A stretch of DNA of 64,000 bases from Gorsachius magnificus. Lineage: Eukaryota; Chordata; Aves; Pelecaniformes; Ardeidae. Numbering within the stretch: position 1 is the first letter of the stretch; each line of letters opens with the position of its first letter. A model generated the notes under the pieces. The model was not told the origin of the DNA and searched no databases. It saw nothing but the letters and a program-made list of their open reading frames with translations. Made by a program: the position numbers and the translations under genes. Shown here piece after piece: positions 63,901 through 64,000 of the stretch. The DNA lies in contig CM067109.1 of assembly GCA_034008185.1 (NCBI GenBank), forward strand, positions 34,628,885 to 34,692,884, written 5' to 3'.

Positions 63901-64000
63901 TTGAATAGTCTTGATGATGATACAGACTGTAGAGGGCCAGATTCTTCTACCATGTAAATCATCTAAGTTAATAAACCATTTCATATCAACTGAGGGTCCA
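60960..64000. other. AT-rich non-coding DNA, no gene seen
   Basis: No recognised coding or transposon sequence to the window end. A short telomere-like inverted pair (GTTAGGGT 63,797-63,804 and ACCCTAAC 63,827-63,834) is present but too small to interpret. Confidence 0.6.

Overview
The window looks like nuclear DNA from a bird. The evidence is several CR1 LINE fragments (the dominant avian retrotransposon, with its ATTCTATG-type 3' terminal octamers), eight solo endogenous-retrovirus LTRs of avian type, AT-rich gene-poor background, and one vertebrate-type RING gene with a spliceosomal intron. I see no bacterial-style operons, CRISPR array, rRNA or recognisable tRNA. The species cannot be fixed from sequence alone; a neoavian, perhaps a passerine, is a reasonable guess.

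Only one convincing protein-coding gene is present. It lies on the minus strand at about 15.4-16.9 kb: a 326-residue TOPORS-like RING-finger E3 ligase with an uninterrupted single-exon coding region, a probable 122-bp intron in its 5' UTR, a good Kozak start and a poly(A) signal 119 bp after the stop. It sits in a GC-rich island (about 15.1-17.7 kb) that contrasts with the surrounding AT-rich DNA. It keeps the RING and the conserved region that follows it in TOPORS, but lacks the long basic, Ser/Arg-rich C-terminus.

Most remaining structure is retroelement debris. CR1 fragments lie at 7.1-7.5 kb (minus, internally deleted), 12.8-14.4 and 14.4-14.95 kb (two head-to-tail copies, plus), 29.4-29.95 kb (plus, youngest looking) and 55.8-58.6 kb (plus, split by an LTR). 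One ERVK-like LTR family (ends TGTC...GACA, 6-bp target duplications) has copies at 11.4, 22.75, 49.5 and 59.1 kb on the minus strand and at 51.7 kb on the plus strand. A second family (5-bp duplications) has copies at 57.3 kb (plus, nested in the CR1) and 60.2 kb (minus). A third, 1,230-bp LTR lies at 43.3 kb. No gag, pol or env coding regions were seen, so all are read as solo LTRs.

The long stretches between these elements (1-7.1, 7.5-11.4, 17.7-22.7, 23.4-29.4, 30-43.3, 44.5-49.5, 52.3-55.8 and 61-64 kb) contain only short non-homologous open frames, homopolymer or microsatellite tracts, and a few short perfect inverted or tandem repeats. They read as intergenic or deep intronic DNA; exons too short to recognise by eye cannot be excluded.
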